Source of the DNA: an uncultured Synergistaceae bacterium
Lineage (GTDB): Bacteria > Synergistota > Synergistia > Synergistales > Aminobacteriaceae
Direction: 5' to 3'
Assembly (NCBI GenBank): GCA_937870605.1
Contig: CALMZW010000026.1
Location: forward strand, 1 to 26,985
Length of the DNA stretch: 26,985 nucleotides
The translations under genes were made by a program, and so were the position numbers. Positions 14,793 to 22,794 of the stretch are shown here, piece by piece (the stretch's first letter is position 1; each line of letters opens with the position of its first letter). The notes beneath the pieces are model-generated. The model searched no databases, was not told the DNA's origin, and was given only the letters and a program-made list of their open reading frames with translations.

Positions 14793-16520
14793 CTACTTCA
14801 GCGGCACGGTCACCGACTGATGCTTGTCGAGCAGCGTGTCGGTCTTCGAGTAGGGCGACCAGCTCACGAGCGTCCATTCCGCGTCCTTCGTGCACGGTTT
14901 GCAGATGATCCACCACTTGCAGCACCACGGATATCCGACATAGATCACGATCTCGCCCCTCGGGCCGGTCAGCGTGTAGCCGACCTTTCCGTCGAGCGTC
15001 CCGGTGAGCTGCGTCGCGCCCGCGTCTGCGGCGATCGTTCCGCCGAGCGTCGTCCCGAGGTCGAACTTGATCAGGTGGAGATTCCCCCGGACGCCGGCCT
15101 TCGCGACGAACGCGTCGACGCCCGCGGAGACGTACGTTCCGATATCGACGAACGGCGATACGGTTCCGTTGAAGGACGAACTGACGTTCACGGCCGCCCT
15201 GAAGCCGAGGGCGCCGCTCACGCCCGCGCTCACTTTCACCGGAACGATGGCGATGACGAAACGCTGGTCGAACCCCTTGCTCTTCTCGACCTGCCACGTC
15301 TGCTCCCACGTGAAGCCGGCGTCGCCGTGTTTGGAATACACCGTGGCGCCGGCGAATTCGACGTCGAGGTCGAAGCCCGAATCCGTCGGCGTGACCGGGT
15401 TGTAGCGCGCGGCGGACGAGACTCCCAGGAAGTCGAACGTGTGGCTCAGGACCGTCACCGGCGTCGCGCCGGATACCTCTGACCCGATTCCTTTCCCTGA
15501 GAACCACGCCTTGGCGCGGAAATCGACCTTCGCGCCGAAGAACCTGTTGTCGAATCCCTTGCTGAAACTCGTCTCGAACGCGGCGCCGCCGTCGCCTTTC
15601 GACCCGACGGGCGTTCCCGCGAAGATATTGACCGGCTCGACGAGTTCATTGTCGTTCTCGCGTTCATAAAGAACCATGAGATCTTCGTTCTCATCGACGG
15701 CGTCAAGCGGGTCGACGACGATCCTGACGTTCGTCTGCGTCATTCCGGCCAGCCTGGCGCGAACATCCTCCGGTACGAGAAGATCCAGCGCGACCGACTG
15801 CACCGAGTTCACGCCGAGCGAGGGAATCGTGAAGGTCTCCGAGAAGGCCGCATCCGTCGGATTCCAGATCCGGACCGGCTCGTAGCCCGCGTTCGTCTCG
15901 ACGTAGGCCATGACCGTCACATTCTCCGAGCCGTTCGCGACGGACTCGACGTCGATCGTCGCGGAAAGATTGTCGCGCCGCACGCCGTCGTCGGTTTCAT
16001 CGTCCTGCAGGAGGATAAGATACGACGAGTCGGAGCGAATGTCGTGCAGCACGAGGTCCGGTTTTCCCTGGTCCGTCCCGATCCGCGCCGTGACGTCGTC
16101 CGGCGCGAAATACATGATGTCGCGGGGCAGCGTCGTCCCGAGCGGATCCAGGTGGACCGCCACGTGGTACGTTCCGGCGGGGACATCGTCGGAAAAGACG
16201 AAGCTCTGGAGGTACGTGTTTTCCCCGGACGCGACGGCCGGAATGACCGCGCCGCCGAAGTAGTACAGTTCCGGCTCTTCGGCTTCTTCATCGCCGCTGA
16301 CGAGGTAATACGAAACCGCGAGATCGACGAAGTCCGTGTCGCTGCTCAGCGTCAGCGACGCCGCCGCGACGCTTTTCGGCTCGATCGTTCCGCGCGGGAT
16401 GACCTCCACCGATCGCACCGAAAGCTGCGACGGCGGAGTGGAGTCGCCTCCCCCTCCGCACCCTCCGAGGACAAAGACGAGCTGCAACAGAAGAAGCCGG
16501 ACCAGGTGCTTTCTGCACAT
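14793..16520 (-). CDS. Lipoprotein with CARDB-like repeats, paralogue B
   Basis: This 575-residue protein, starting at the ATG at 16518-16520 behind GGGAGGG, is a full-length paralogue of the next gene on the strand. Its signal peptide is almost identical in the second half (LLQLVFVLGGC, lipid-modified C21), and the two align end to end, finishing in KTDTLLD, QSVTVPL and one last residue. It has the same two CARDB-like units, the second ending in VDPLDAVDENED, and the same unrecognised C-terminal domain. The main differences are an acidic stretch (GDEEAEEPE) in the first unit and a cysteine cluster near the C-terminus (WCCKWWIICKPC) where paralogue A has a spaced pair. CARDB domains are often linked to surface adhesion, but no function is shown here. 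Confidence 0.75.
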   Translation of the reverse strand: MCRKHLVRLLLLQLVFVLGGCGGGGDSTPPSQLSVRSVEVIPRGTIEPKSVAAASLTLSSDTDFVDLAVSYYLVSGDEEAEEPELYYFGGAVIPAVASGENTYLQSFVFSDDVPAGTYHVAVHLDPLGTTLPRDIMYFAPDDVTARIGTDQGKPDLVLHDIRSDSSYLILLQDDETDDGVRRDNLSATIDVESVANGSENVTVMAYVETNAGYEPVRIWNPTDAAFSETFTIPSLGVNSVQSVALDLLVPEDVRARLAGMTQTNVRIVVDPLDAVDENEDLMVLYERENDNELVEPVNIFAGTPVGSKGDGGAAFETSFSKGFDNRFFGAKVDFRAKAWFSGKGIGSEVSGATPVTVLSHTFDFLGVSSAARYNPVTPTDSGFDLDVEFAGATVYSKHGDAGFTWEQTWQVEKSKGFDQRFVIAIVPVKVSAGVSGALGFRAAVNVSSSFNGTVSPFVDIGTYVSAGVDAFVAKAGVRGNLHLIKFDLGTTLGGTIAADAGATQLTGTLDGKVGYTLTGPRGEIVIYVGYPWCCKWWIICKPCTKDAEWTLVSWSPYSKTDTLLDKHQSVTVPLK

Positions 16521-16606
16521 GAATGCGATCCCTCCCTGATTGATGGAATTCGGTGCGGTGACGGGAAAACGGCGGTGCGAAAAATTCGCAAGATTTGCCA
16601 TAGATA

Positions 16607-16635
16607 TACATACTCCGTCGCGGGAGGAAGGTCAA
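16607..16635 (-). promoter_or_regulatory. Promoter of lipoprotein B
   Basis: On the minus strand TTGACC (16635-16630) and TATGTA (16612-16607, continuing TATC) are separated by 17 bases. The layout, and part of the spacer (CGCGACGG before the -10), match the promoter of the paralogue at 14674-14702. Confidence 0.6.
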
Positions 16636-16685
16636 GGAGTCCTGCGTGCGACCGTGCGGCCGGATGTCATGGGACGAAGGCCGCA

Positions 16686-16714
16686 TTGACAGCGACGCGA
16701 CGAGCCGATACAAT
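16686..16714 (+). promoter_or_regulatory. Strong sigma70-type promoter of the ureide operon
   Basis: A consensus TTGACA at 16686-16691 and TACAAT at 16709-16714 are separated by the ideal 17 bases. Transcription would start near 16721, about 50 bases before the IclR start codon. It is divergent from the lipoprotein B promoter, with about 50 bases between the two -35 elements. Confidence 0.8.
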
Positions 16715-16739
16715 ACGAGATACAATAAGACGTTGTCTT
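16707..16739. promoter_or_regulatory. Candidate IclR operator region: direct repeat plus palindrome
   Basis: GATACAATA occurs twice, 12 bases apart (16707-16715 and 16719-16727); the first copy contains the -10 element. It is followed directly by the inverted repeat AAGAC-GTT-GTCTT (16727-16739), which lies just downstream of the predicted transcription start. Such a position would suit autorepression by the IclR protein encoded next. The nine bases ATACAATAC at 16708-16716 recur at 24078-24086 before the aldolase gene. Confidence 0.45.
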
Positions 16740-16772
16740 GATATATGAGACGATACGAATCGAGGGAACAGC

Positions 16773-17561
16773 ATGGACCCCACCCGGTATCTGAATCATT
16801 CGATACAGCGCGCGTTGCAGATCCTCGAATTGTTCGGCCGTGAGACCGGCCCGCTCGGCGTTTCCGAGATCAGCCGCATCGTCGGAATTCACAAGAGCAC
16901 GATCCACCGTCTCGTGATCACGCTGGAACACGCGGGGTGGTTGCTTCGCGTTCCGGGGTCCGACAAGTTCCGGCTCGGTCTCAAGGTCCTGGCGCTCGGG
17001 CGCATCGTCGACCGGAGCATCACGTCGTGCTCCGCCGCGCGCCCGGTTCTCGAGGAGCTTGCCGCCGACACGGGCGAGACGGTCATCCTCACGATGTCCG
17101 ACGATGAGGGGGCCATCTGCGTCGACAAGATCGAAACGACGCATCGTCTCAAGATCTCTTCCGAACTCGGGCAGCACTTCCCGCTGCATGCCGGGGCGAC
17201 CGGCTTCGCCGTTCTCATGTGCATGCCCGAAGAACGCGTCCGGCAAATTCTTTACGAAAAGCCTCTCAGGGCGTTCACGCCCAAGACCATCACCGATCCC
17301 GGCCGCGTCTTCGAGAAGTATCTCGAGCACCGGCGTAAGGGCTACGTCGTCGCATCGGGGGAGGTCGATCCCGGCGTTACGGGAATCGCGGTTCCGGTTT
17401 ATTTCCCGTTCGAGCACTCCTGCGGCAGCGTCGGCGTGACGCTGCCCGACAACCGCGCCACCGGAGAGACGCTTGACGTCCTCGTGAAAAAGGTCCTGAA
17501 CGCGGCCGAAGAGATCCGAACGCGCGTGGACCTCACGCAGGCTCCTCCGGAAGGGGCGTAG
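16773..17561 (+). CDS. IclR family transcriptional regulator (2), local regulator of the ureide operon
   Basis: A 262-residue IclR protein with a winged helix-turn-helix at about 10-65 (VSEISRIVGIHKSTIHRLV as the HTH core) and a C-terminal ligand-binding domain (CVDKIETTHRLKIS, LHAGATGFAVL, AVPVYFP). GAGGGA lies a few bases upstream of the ATG. It is the first gene of the apparent operon and its stop is five bases from the hydantoinase start, so regulator and enzymes are probably made from one transcript. The ligand is likely a pathway substrate or product; this is inferred from position only. It is a different IclR subtype from the one at 8898 and the two are clearly divergent. Confidence 0.9.
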   Translation: MDPTRYLNHSIQRALQILELFGRETGPLGVSEISRIVGIHKSTIHRLVITLEHAGWLLRVPGSDKFRLGLKVLALGRIVDRSITSCSAARPVLEELAADTGETVILTMSDDEGAICVDKIETTHRLKISSELGQHFPLHAGATGFAVLMCMPEERVRQILYEKPLRAFTPKTITDPGRVFEKYLEHRRKGYVVASGEVDPGVTGIAVPVYFPFEHSCGSVGVTLPDNRATGETLDVLVKKVLNAAEEIRTRVDLTQAPPEGA

Positions 17562-17566
17562 CGACC

Positions 17567-18991
17567 GTGGCGCCGGTCCTCGATCTCCTGATCCGGAATG
17601 CGCGGGTCGCCGTTCCCGAAGGCGTTTTTCAGGGCGCCGTCGGGGTCCGGGACGGCCGGATCGCGGTTCTCTGCGACGGCTCCTGGCTCCCGCAGGCGAC
17701 GGAGCGGATGGACGCGCGAGGCGCGTTGCTCCTTCCCGGCGGCGTCGATACGCACGTTCATCTTCGCGAACCCGCCTGCCCCGAACGGGGCGGCTTCGCG
17801 ACCGAAACGGCCGCCGCCGCCGCGGGCGGCGTCACGACCATTCTCGAAATGCCCATCTCCGCGCCGCCCCAGTATTCCGCCGCGATCCTCAAAAACCGCA
17901 TCGATATCGCCTCGCGCAGTTCCCTTGTGGATTTCGCGTTCTACGGCGGCGCCGGAGCGGAGCATATCGACCGAATCCCCGAACTTGCGGCGGCGGGCGT
18001 CGTCGCCTTCAAGACCTTCCTGTTCCGCGCGCCCAAAGGCCGAGAGGCCGAGTTCGAAGGAATCCTGTCCTGCTCGGACGGAGCCCTGCTCGACGTGCTC
18101 GATGCGGTCGCGAAGACCGGACGGATCTGCGCCCTGCATGCGGAAAACGACGACATCATAGCCTCGACGACCAAACGGCTCCGGGCGGGCGGGCGGACGG
18201 ATTTCGCGGCGCACGGTCTGTCGCGCCCCCCGCTCGCCGAAGTCCAGGCGGTCGAAAAGATCCTTCGCTATGCGGGCGACGCCGGTGCGCGCGTGAGCGT
18301 CTGCCACGTCTCGACCCCCGGCGCGATGGAGCTGATCCGAGACGCGAAGCGCGCCGGACGCCCCGTATACGCCGAAACCTGTCCGCAGTACCTCTTCCGC
18401 TGCGAGGAAGACGCGGCGCAATTCGGTCCGTACGCGAAATACAACCCGCCGATCCGCGACCGCGCCTCGATGGAGGGGCTCTGGCCCTTTCTGACGGACG
18501 GGACGGTCGACTATATCGGCAGCGATCACGGCCCGTTCTTGCCGGAAGAGAAGGACCCCGGTCTTTCGGACATCTTCTTGGCGCCCGCCGGAGGCGTGGG
18601 GTTCGAGGAACGCCTGCCGCTGCTGCTGACGGCCGTCCGCGACGGACGGCTCGCCTTCGATGCGTTCCTTCGCTGCACGGGCGAGCGGCCCGCGCGCGCC
18701 TTCGGCCTCTATCCTCGAAAGGGCGTCATCGCTTTGGGAGCCGACGCGGACCTTGTCCTTGCGGATACGGAGCACCCGTTCGTTCTGGACCGGAAGCGGA
18801 TGCTCACGAAGGCGCGTGAAACGGCGCGGCTCTACGACGGACGCGAGGTTGTCGGACGCGTGCTTGCGACGTGGGTGCGCGGGAGATGCGTCTATTCGAA
18901 CGGTTCCGCCGACGCGACGGCGCGCGGGTGGGGACAATGGCTCCGTCACTCCGGCGCGTGTGCGTCGGCGAACGCGGAATATATGAATTGA
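17567..18991 (+). CDS. Cyclic amidohydrolase, hydantoinase/allantoinase type (1)
   Basis: This 474-residue enzyme belongs to the amidohydrolase superfamily branch that contains allantoinase, dihydropyrimidinase/hydantoinase and dihydroorotase, which open cyclic ureide rings. The dinuclear metal site is complete: H63 and H65 in DTHVHLRE, the carboxylated lysine K149 in FKTF, H191 in LHAEN, H247 in CHVST and D320 in GSDHGPF. The start is the GTG at 17567, with GGAAGGGG upstream, five bases after the regulator's stop. It differs from its neighbour (19035) in reading ETCPQYLF where that protein has ETCPHYLF, and GSDHGPF for GSDHSPF. These substitutions lie near the active site and may mean a different ring substrate or a changed role. 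The family is secure; the substrate is open. Confidence 0.9.
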   Translation: MAPVLDLLIRNARVAVPEGVFQGAVGVRDGRIAVLCDGSWLPQATERMDARGALLLPGGVDTHVHLREPACPERGGFATETAAAAAGGVTTILEMPISAPPQYSAAILKNRIDIASRSSLVDFAFYGGAGAEHIDRIPELAAAGVVAFKTFLFRAPKGREAEFEGILSCSDGALLDVLDAVAKTGRICALHAENDDIIASTTKRLRAGGRTDFAAHGLSRPPLAEVQAVEKILRYAGDAGARVSVCHVSTPGAMELIRDAKRAGRPVYAETCPQYLFRCEEDAAQFGPYAKYNPPIRDRASMEGLWPFLTDGTVDYIGSDHGPFLPEEKDPGLSDIFLAPAGGVGFEERLPLLLTAVRDGRLAFDAFLRCTGERPARAFGLYPRKGVIALGADADLVLADTEHPFVLDRKRMLTKARETARLYDGREVVGRVLATWVRGRCVYSNGSADATARGWGQWLRHSGACASANAEYMN

Positions 18992-19034
18992 ACCCCCGCA
19001 TTTGTCGGGGACGAGGAGGTACGGAAGAGAAATC

Positions 19035-20429
19035 ATGAACACGGTTGATCTTGTCATACGCAACGCACAGGTGTATTCGAACGGAGAACTGGTTCCGGGC
19101 GGGCTGGCGATCGACGGCGGAAAGATCGTCGCGATCGGCGACGAACGCTTTCTCCCGGCCGGACGGGAAGAGCTGGACGCGGGTGGCAAGGCGGTCCTTC
19201 CCGGCGTGGTGGACTCGCACATGCACGTCCGCGATCCGGGGCACAGAGAGCGCGGGACGTTCGTGACCGAGAGCATGGCCTGCGCGAGCGCGGGCGTGAC
19301 GACGTTCCTGGAGCACCCGATCTCCTGCCCGCCCCCCTATTCGCCGGAGATCCTGCAGAAGCGCAAGGATTCGGCGGCCCCGCAGTCGCTGGTGGACTAC
19401 GCGTTCTTCGGCGCGGCCGGGTCGGAGTTCACGAACGAGATCGGACGCGTGGCCAAAGAGGGCATCGTCGCGTTCAAGACGTTTCTTCACGAGGCGCCCG
19501 AGGGGCGCGACGAGGAGTTCCGCGGCCTCACGATGGCCAACGACGGCGCGATCCTCGACGGCTTCGCGGCCGTTGCGGAAACGGGCCTGATCCTGACCGT
19601 CCACGCCGAAAACAACGACATGATCCAGCGCCTGATCAAAAAGTTCCGGGCCGAGGGCAAGACCGGCTTCGAATATCACGCGCTCTCGCGGCCCGAACTG
19701 GCCGAGGTCGAGACGGTCGAAAAGCTCATCCGCTTCGCGCGCGAGACGGGGATGCGCATCGCCTTCGCGCACGTCTCGACGCCCGAGGCGATGGAACTGA
19801 TCGTCCGCGCCAGGCGCGCGGGGCAGGAGGTCTACCTCGAAACCTGCCCGCATTACCTCTTCCTCACGGACGCGACCATCGCGAAGATCGGCCCGTTCGC
19901 CAAGGGCAATCCGCCGCTCCGGAGCCGGGAGTCAATGGAAAAGCTCTGGGACTACGTCCGTGACGGATCGGTGGACTACATCGGCAGCGACCACAGCCCC
20001 TTCCTGCTCTCCGAGAAGGAGAAGGGCCTGAAGGACATCTTCACGGCGGCGGCCGGTTCGCCGTGCGTCGAGATGTCGCTTGCGCTGATGCTCACGGCCG
20101 TCCGCGACGGCAAGCTGACGCTGAAGCGCTGCGTCGAACTCATGAGCGAGAACGCGGCGCGAATCTTCGGGCTCTTTCCGCGAAAGGGAATCCTCGCGGT
20201 CGGCGCGGACGCGGATCTCGTCGTCGTCGACAGGGACACCGTCTGGAAGGTCTCGAACGACGACCTCGTCACGCACGCGAAGGCCATCGGGACGATGTAC
20301 AACGGCATGGAACTCATCGGACGGCCCGTGCATACGGTCGTCCGCGGGCGGATCGTCATGCGCGACCGGAAGGTCGACGCGTCCGCGCAGGGCTGGGGGA
20401 AATGCCTGACCCCCGAGTGGAGCCGCTGA
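19035..20429 (+). CDS. Cyclic amidohydrolase, hydantoinase/allantoinase type (2)
   Basis: A 464-residue paralogue of the preceding gene, with all metal ligands: H62 and H64 in DSHMHVRD, K148 in FKTF, H190 in VHAEN, H246 in AHVST and D319 in GSDHSPF. LETCPHYLFLT matches the allantoinase/hydantoinase signature closely. The ATG at 19035 is chosen because the protein begins there in line with the paralogue (DLVIRNAQVY) and purine-rich sites (GAGGAGG, GGAAGA) precede it; the frame also runs back to 19002. A small hairpin (CCCCG/CGGGG, 18994-19010) sits in the 43-base gap before it. Followed after one base by the racemase gene, it probably acts with it: ring opening of one enantiomer while the racemase supplies it. 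Confidence 0.9.
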   Translation: MNTVDLVIRNAQVYSNGELVPGGLAIDGGKIVAIGDERFLPAGREELDAGGKAVLPGVVDSHMHVRDPGHRERGTFVTESMACASAGVTTFLEHPISCPPPYSPEILQKRKDSAAPQSLVDYAFFGAAGSEFTNEIGRVAKEGIVAFKTFLHEAPEGRDEEFRGLTMANDGAILDGFAAVAETGLILTVHAENNDMIQRLIKKFRAEGKTGFEYHALSRPELAEVETVEKLIRFARETGMRIAFAHVSTPEAMELIVRARRAGQEVYLETCPHYLFLTDATIAKIGPFAKGNPPLRSRESMEKLWDYVRDGSVDYIGSDHSPFLLSEKEKGLKDIFTAAAGSPCVEMSLALMLTAVRDGKLTLKRCVELMSENAARIFGLFPRKGILAVGADADLVVVDRDTVWKVSNDDLVTHAKAIGTMYNGMELIGRPVHTVVRGRIVMRDRKVDASAQGWGKCLTPEWSR

Positions 20430-20430
20430 G

Positions 20431-21102
20431 ATGCGGATTCTGCTCATCAACCCGAACAGCGACGCGGCGATGACGGACGCGATCCGCCGCAAGGCGGAAT
20501 CGTTCGCGAACGGGGAGTACGAGGTCGTCGCGGTCTCGACGCCCGGCGCGTCGAAGTTCGTCGCGACGTACGAGGACCACGCGAAGGCCGCCCCCGGAAT
20601 GGTCGATCTCGTGCGGCAGAACCGGGACGCATTCGACGCGTTCGTCATCGCGTGCCACGGCGACCCGAACATGGACCTCATGAAGGAGATCACGAACAAA
20701 CCGGTCGTCGGCATCGCGGAAGCCTCGATGAAGATCGCGACGATGCTGGGGCACAGCTTTACGGTCATCGCGCCCGTCGAGCACAACGTCCCGAACAAAT
20801 GGGCGCTGATCCGCAAGTACCACCTCGCGGACGACTGCGCCTCCGTCCGCGCCCCGAAGCACGGCGCGACGGGGACCGAAGAGGAGAAGCTCATCGAGGT
20901 CGGGCGCCGCGTGCTCGCCGAAGACATGGCCGAAGTGCTCGTCCTCGGCTGCGCGGGCTTCGCGGAACTCGACAAGCGCATGGAGCGGGAGCTCGGCGTC
21001 CCGGTGCTCGACGGCGTGGTCTGTGCGCTCATCGTCGCGACGGGACTCGTGAAATACGGCGTATCCATCAGCAAGCAACGGCGCTACAACCCCGTGTTCT
21101 AG
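20431..21102 (+). CDS. Hydantoin racemase-like protein of the Asp/Glu/hydantoin racemase family
   Basis: This 223-residue protein has the two-cysteine layout of cofactor-independent racemases: C75 in VIACHGDPN and C174 in VLGCAGFAEL. It also has the N-terminal LLINPNSDAAMT signature typical of hydantoin racemases, whose role is to interconvert D- and L-5-substituted hydantoins so that a stereospecific hydantoinase and carbamoylase can use both. The start is one base after the hydantoinase stop, which implies translational coupling. Related family members act on allantoin or are arylmalonate decarboxylases or maleate isomerases; the INPNS start and the neighbours favour hydantoin or allantoin racemase. 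Confidence 0.87.
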   Translation: MRILLINPNSDAAMTDAIRRKAESFANGEYEVVAVSTPGASKFVATYEDHAKAAPGMVDLVRQNRDAFDAFVIACHGDPNMDLMKEITNKPVVGIAEASMKIATMLGHSFTVIAPVEHNVPNKWALIRKYHLADDCASVRAPKHGATGTEEEKLIEVGRRVLAEDMAEVLVLGCAGFAELDKRMERELGVPVLDGVVCALIVATGLVKYGVSISKQRRYNPVF

Positions 21103-21132
21103 CGCCGAATATCAAAGGAGGGGACACAGAGA

Positions 21133-22155
21133 ATGAACAGAAAGTCCATAGTGAAGGCGCTGGTTTCCGGAGCGTTGTTCGTCGCGATGGCCGCGGGAAT
21201 GGCGGCCGCCGACGTGAGGCAGATGTCGCTGGGGCATACGGGGCAGGACATGAACATCTTCAGCAAAGCCGCGAAGATGTTCGGCGAGCTTGTCGAAAAG
21301 GAATCCGCAGGCTCGATGAAGGTCAACGTCATCGGAGCGGGAGCGCTCGGCAACAACCGCGAGGGCATCGAACAGGTCCAGATGGGCGTCACGGACTTCT
21401 GGGTCATCAGCACGGGTCTGCTCGCGCCCTTCAGCAAGGCCGTCGCGATCTACGACCTTCCGTACCTCTTCAAGAGCGCCGAAGCGGGCATCGCGTTCTT
21501 CAACAGCGACCTCGCGCTCGAAGTCGCCAAGCCGCTTGAAGAGAAGGGCATCAAGGCCGTGGGCTACATGACGCAGGGCTGGCGGCACATCCACTCCAAC
21601 AAGCCCATCCGGACGCCCGAAGATCTCAAGGGCCTGAAGATCCGCACGATGTCCACGCCGATCCACATGGAGCTGTTCAAGGCCATGAACGCGAACGCGA
21701 TCCCGATGGACTTCTCCGAAGTCTTCACCGCGTTGCAGCAGGGCGTCATCGACGGCGGCGAGAACCCGTTCGAGAACATCAAGGCGCAGGGCTTCTACAA
21801 GGTGCAGAAGTACATCACGATGGACGGCCACGTCCTCGACCCGATGGTTCTCGTCGTTTCCAAAAAGACCTGGGATTCCCTCAAGGATGACCAGAAGGCG
21901 ATCGTCATGAAGGCTGCGAAGGCCGCCTGCGCGTGGGACCAGGAGAACGTCCTCGCCGCGAACCGCAAGGTCATGGAAGAGTTCAAGGCCGCAGGGACGC
22001 CCGAGATCATCGAACTGACCGCCGGGCAGCGCGCCGCGTTCCGTACGGCCGCGCAGAAGGTCTACGACGACCACATCAAGGAAATCGGCGAGGAAATGTT
22101 CAAAAAGGTGATGGACTTCCAGAAGGACTTCAAGGAGGTCCCGCCCCAGAACTGA
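21133..22155 (+). CDS. dctP: TRAP transporter substrate-binding protein, DctP family
   Basis: A 340-residue periplasmic binding protein that captures an organic acid and delivers it to the DctQM membrane pair. Residues 1-26 form a Sec signal peptide with likely cleavage after AAA. The mature protein shows DctP signatures: LGHTGQDMN, LKGLKIRTMSTP (the arginine normally binds the substrate carboxylate) and GVIDGGENPFENI. AAAGGAGG precedes the ATG. The 30-base gap from the racemase gene and the shared direction put it in the ureide operon, so a carboxylated ureide or N-carbamoyl acid is a reasonable ligand, but binding specificity cannot be read from sequence. Confidence 0.92.
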   Translation: MNRKSIVKALVSGALFVAMAAGMAAADVRQMSLGHTGQDMNIFSKAAKMFGELVEKESAGSMKVNVIGAGALGNNREGIEQVQMGVTDFWVISTGLLAPFSKAVAIYDLPYLFKSAEAGIAFFNSDLALEVAKPLEEKGIKAVGYMTQGWRHIHSNKPIRTPEDLKGLKIRTMSTPIHMELFKAMNANAIPMDFSEVFTALQQGVIDGGENPFENIKAQGFYKVQKYITMDGHVLDPMVLVVSKKTWDSLKDDQKAIVMKAAKAACAWDQENVLAANRKVMEEFKAAGTPEIIELTAGQRAAFRTAAQKVYDDHIKEIGEEMFKKVMDFQKDFKEVPPQN

Positions 22156-22177
22156 TAATCCTGTTTTTCTCTTCGAA

Positions 22178-22205
22178 GCCGGGGGAGATCCCCCTCTCCC
22201 CCGGC
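22178..22205 (+). terminator. Intercistronic hairpin after dctP, attenuator or mRNA stabiliser
   Basis: A perfect 10-bp stem (GCCGGGGGAG at 22178-22187 with CTCCCCCGGC at 22196-22205) and an eight-base loop lie 22 bases past the dctP stop. There is no T-run after it. Such hairpins after binding-protein genes commonly protect the 3' end or reduce read-through, giving more binding protein than membrane subunits. The 120-base gap it occupies is the longest in the operon. Confidence 0.55.
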
Positions 22206-22275
22206 ATTACATCTCCCCGCCGGAAACGCGTTCCCCTTCGGGGCCGGGCCGCCCGGGGAAACGGGAGTGAGTCCC

Positions 22276-22782
22276 ATGAATGTTCTCAAATGGATCGACG
22301 CGTATCTCGAAGAAGCGGTTACGGTCGTCCTCTTTTCGATCATCACATTCGTCGGCATCCAGCAGGTATTCACGCGCTACCTCATGAGCTTCGTCTACGG
22401 CTGGGCGGAGGAACTCATGCGCGTGTGCTTCGTCATGCTCTGCCTCGTCGGCTTCGCGCTGTGCGAGAAAAAGCTCCAGCACGTCAGGGTGGAGATCTTC
22501 AAGCTCGTCGCGGGGCCGAAGACGCAGTGGCTGCTGGACATGTTCTCGTCCCTGGTCTTTGTCGGTTTTTCCGTCATCCTGGTGCGCTACTCGGTCATCA
22601 TCACGCAAATGCAGTACTCGAGCGGGCAAATAACGCCTGCCATGAGCCTGCCGACATGGGCCTACTTCGTCGTGGGGCCGGTCGCGTTCGGGCTTCTGGT
22701 GGTCCGGATCATACAGCGGGAGATCCTCCCGCTTCTCGCGCGGCGAAAGAGCGTCTTCGCTCCCGCCGACGCGCGCGGATAG
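22276..22782 (+). CDS. dctQ: TRAP transporter small membrane subunit, DctQ family
   Basis: A 168-residue protein with four hydrophobic segments, the size and topology of DctQ. The pattern FTRYLMSFVYGWAEELMR, with the acidic pair in the second membrane segment region, is typical of the family. The ATG at 22276 is preferred to the GTG at 22267 because GGGAG at 22263-22267 is then correctly spaced. It lies between dctP and dctM and pairs with DctM to form the Na+-driven membrane unit. Confidence 0.9.
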   Translation: MNVLKWIDAYLEEAVTVVLFSIITFVGIQQVFTRYLMSFVYGWAEELMRVCFVMLCLVGFALCEKKLQHVRVEIFKLVAGPKTQWLLDMFSSLVFVGFSVILVRYSVIITQMQYSSGQITPAMSLPTWAYFVVGPVAFGLLVVRIIQREILPLLARRKSVFAPADARG

Positions 22783-22794
22783 GAGGAGCGCAAC

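Noticed and set aside
16521..16601. N-terminal extension of lipoprotein B
   Set aside because: The same reasoning applies: the signal peptide and the ribosome binding site fix the start at 16520.
18994..19010. Hairpin before the second hydantoinase as a terminator or riboswitch
   Set aside because: The stem is only five base pairs with no T-run and lies next to a ribosome binding site; too little to call a regulatory element.
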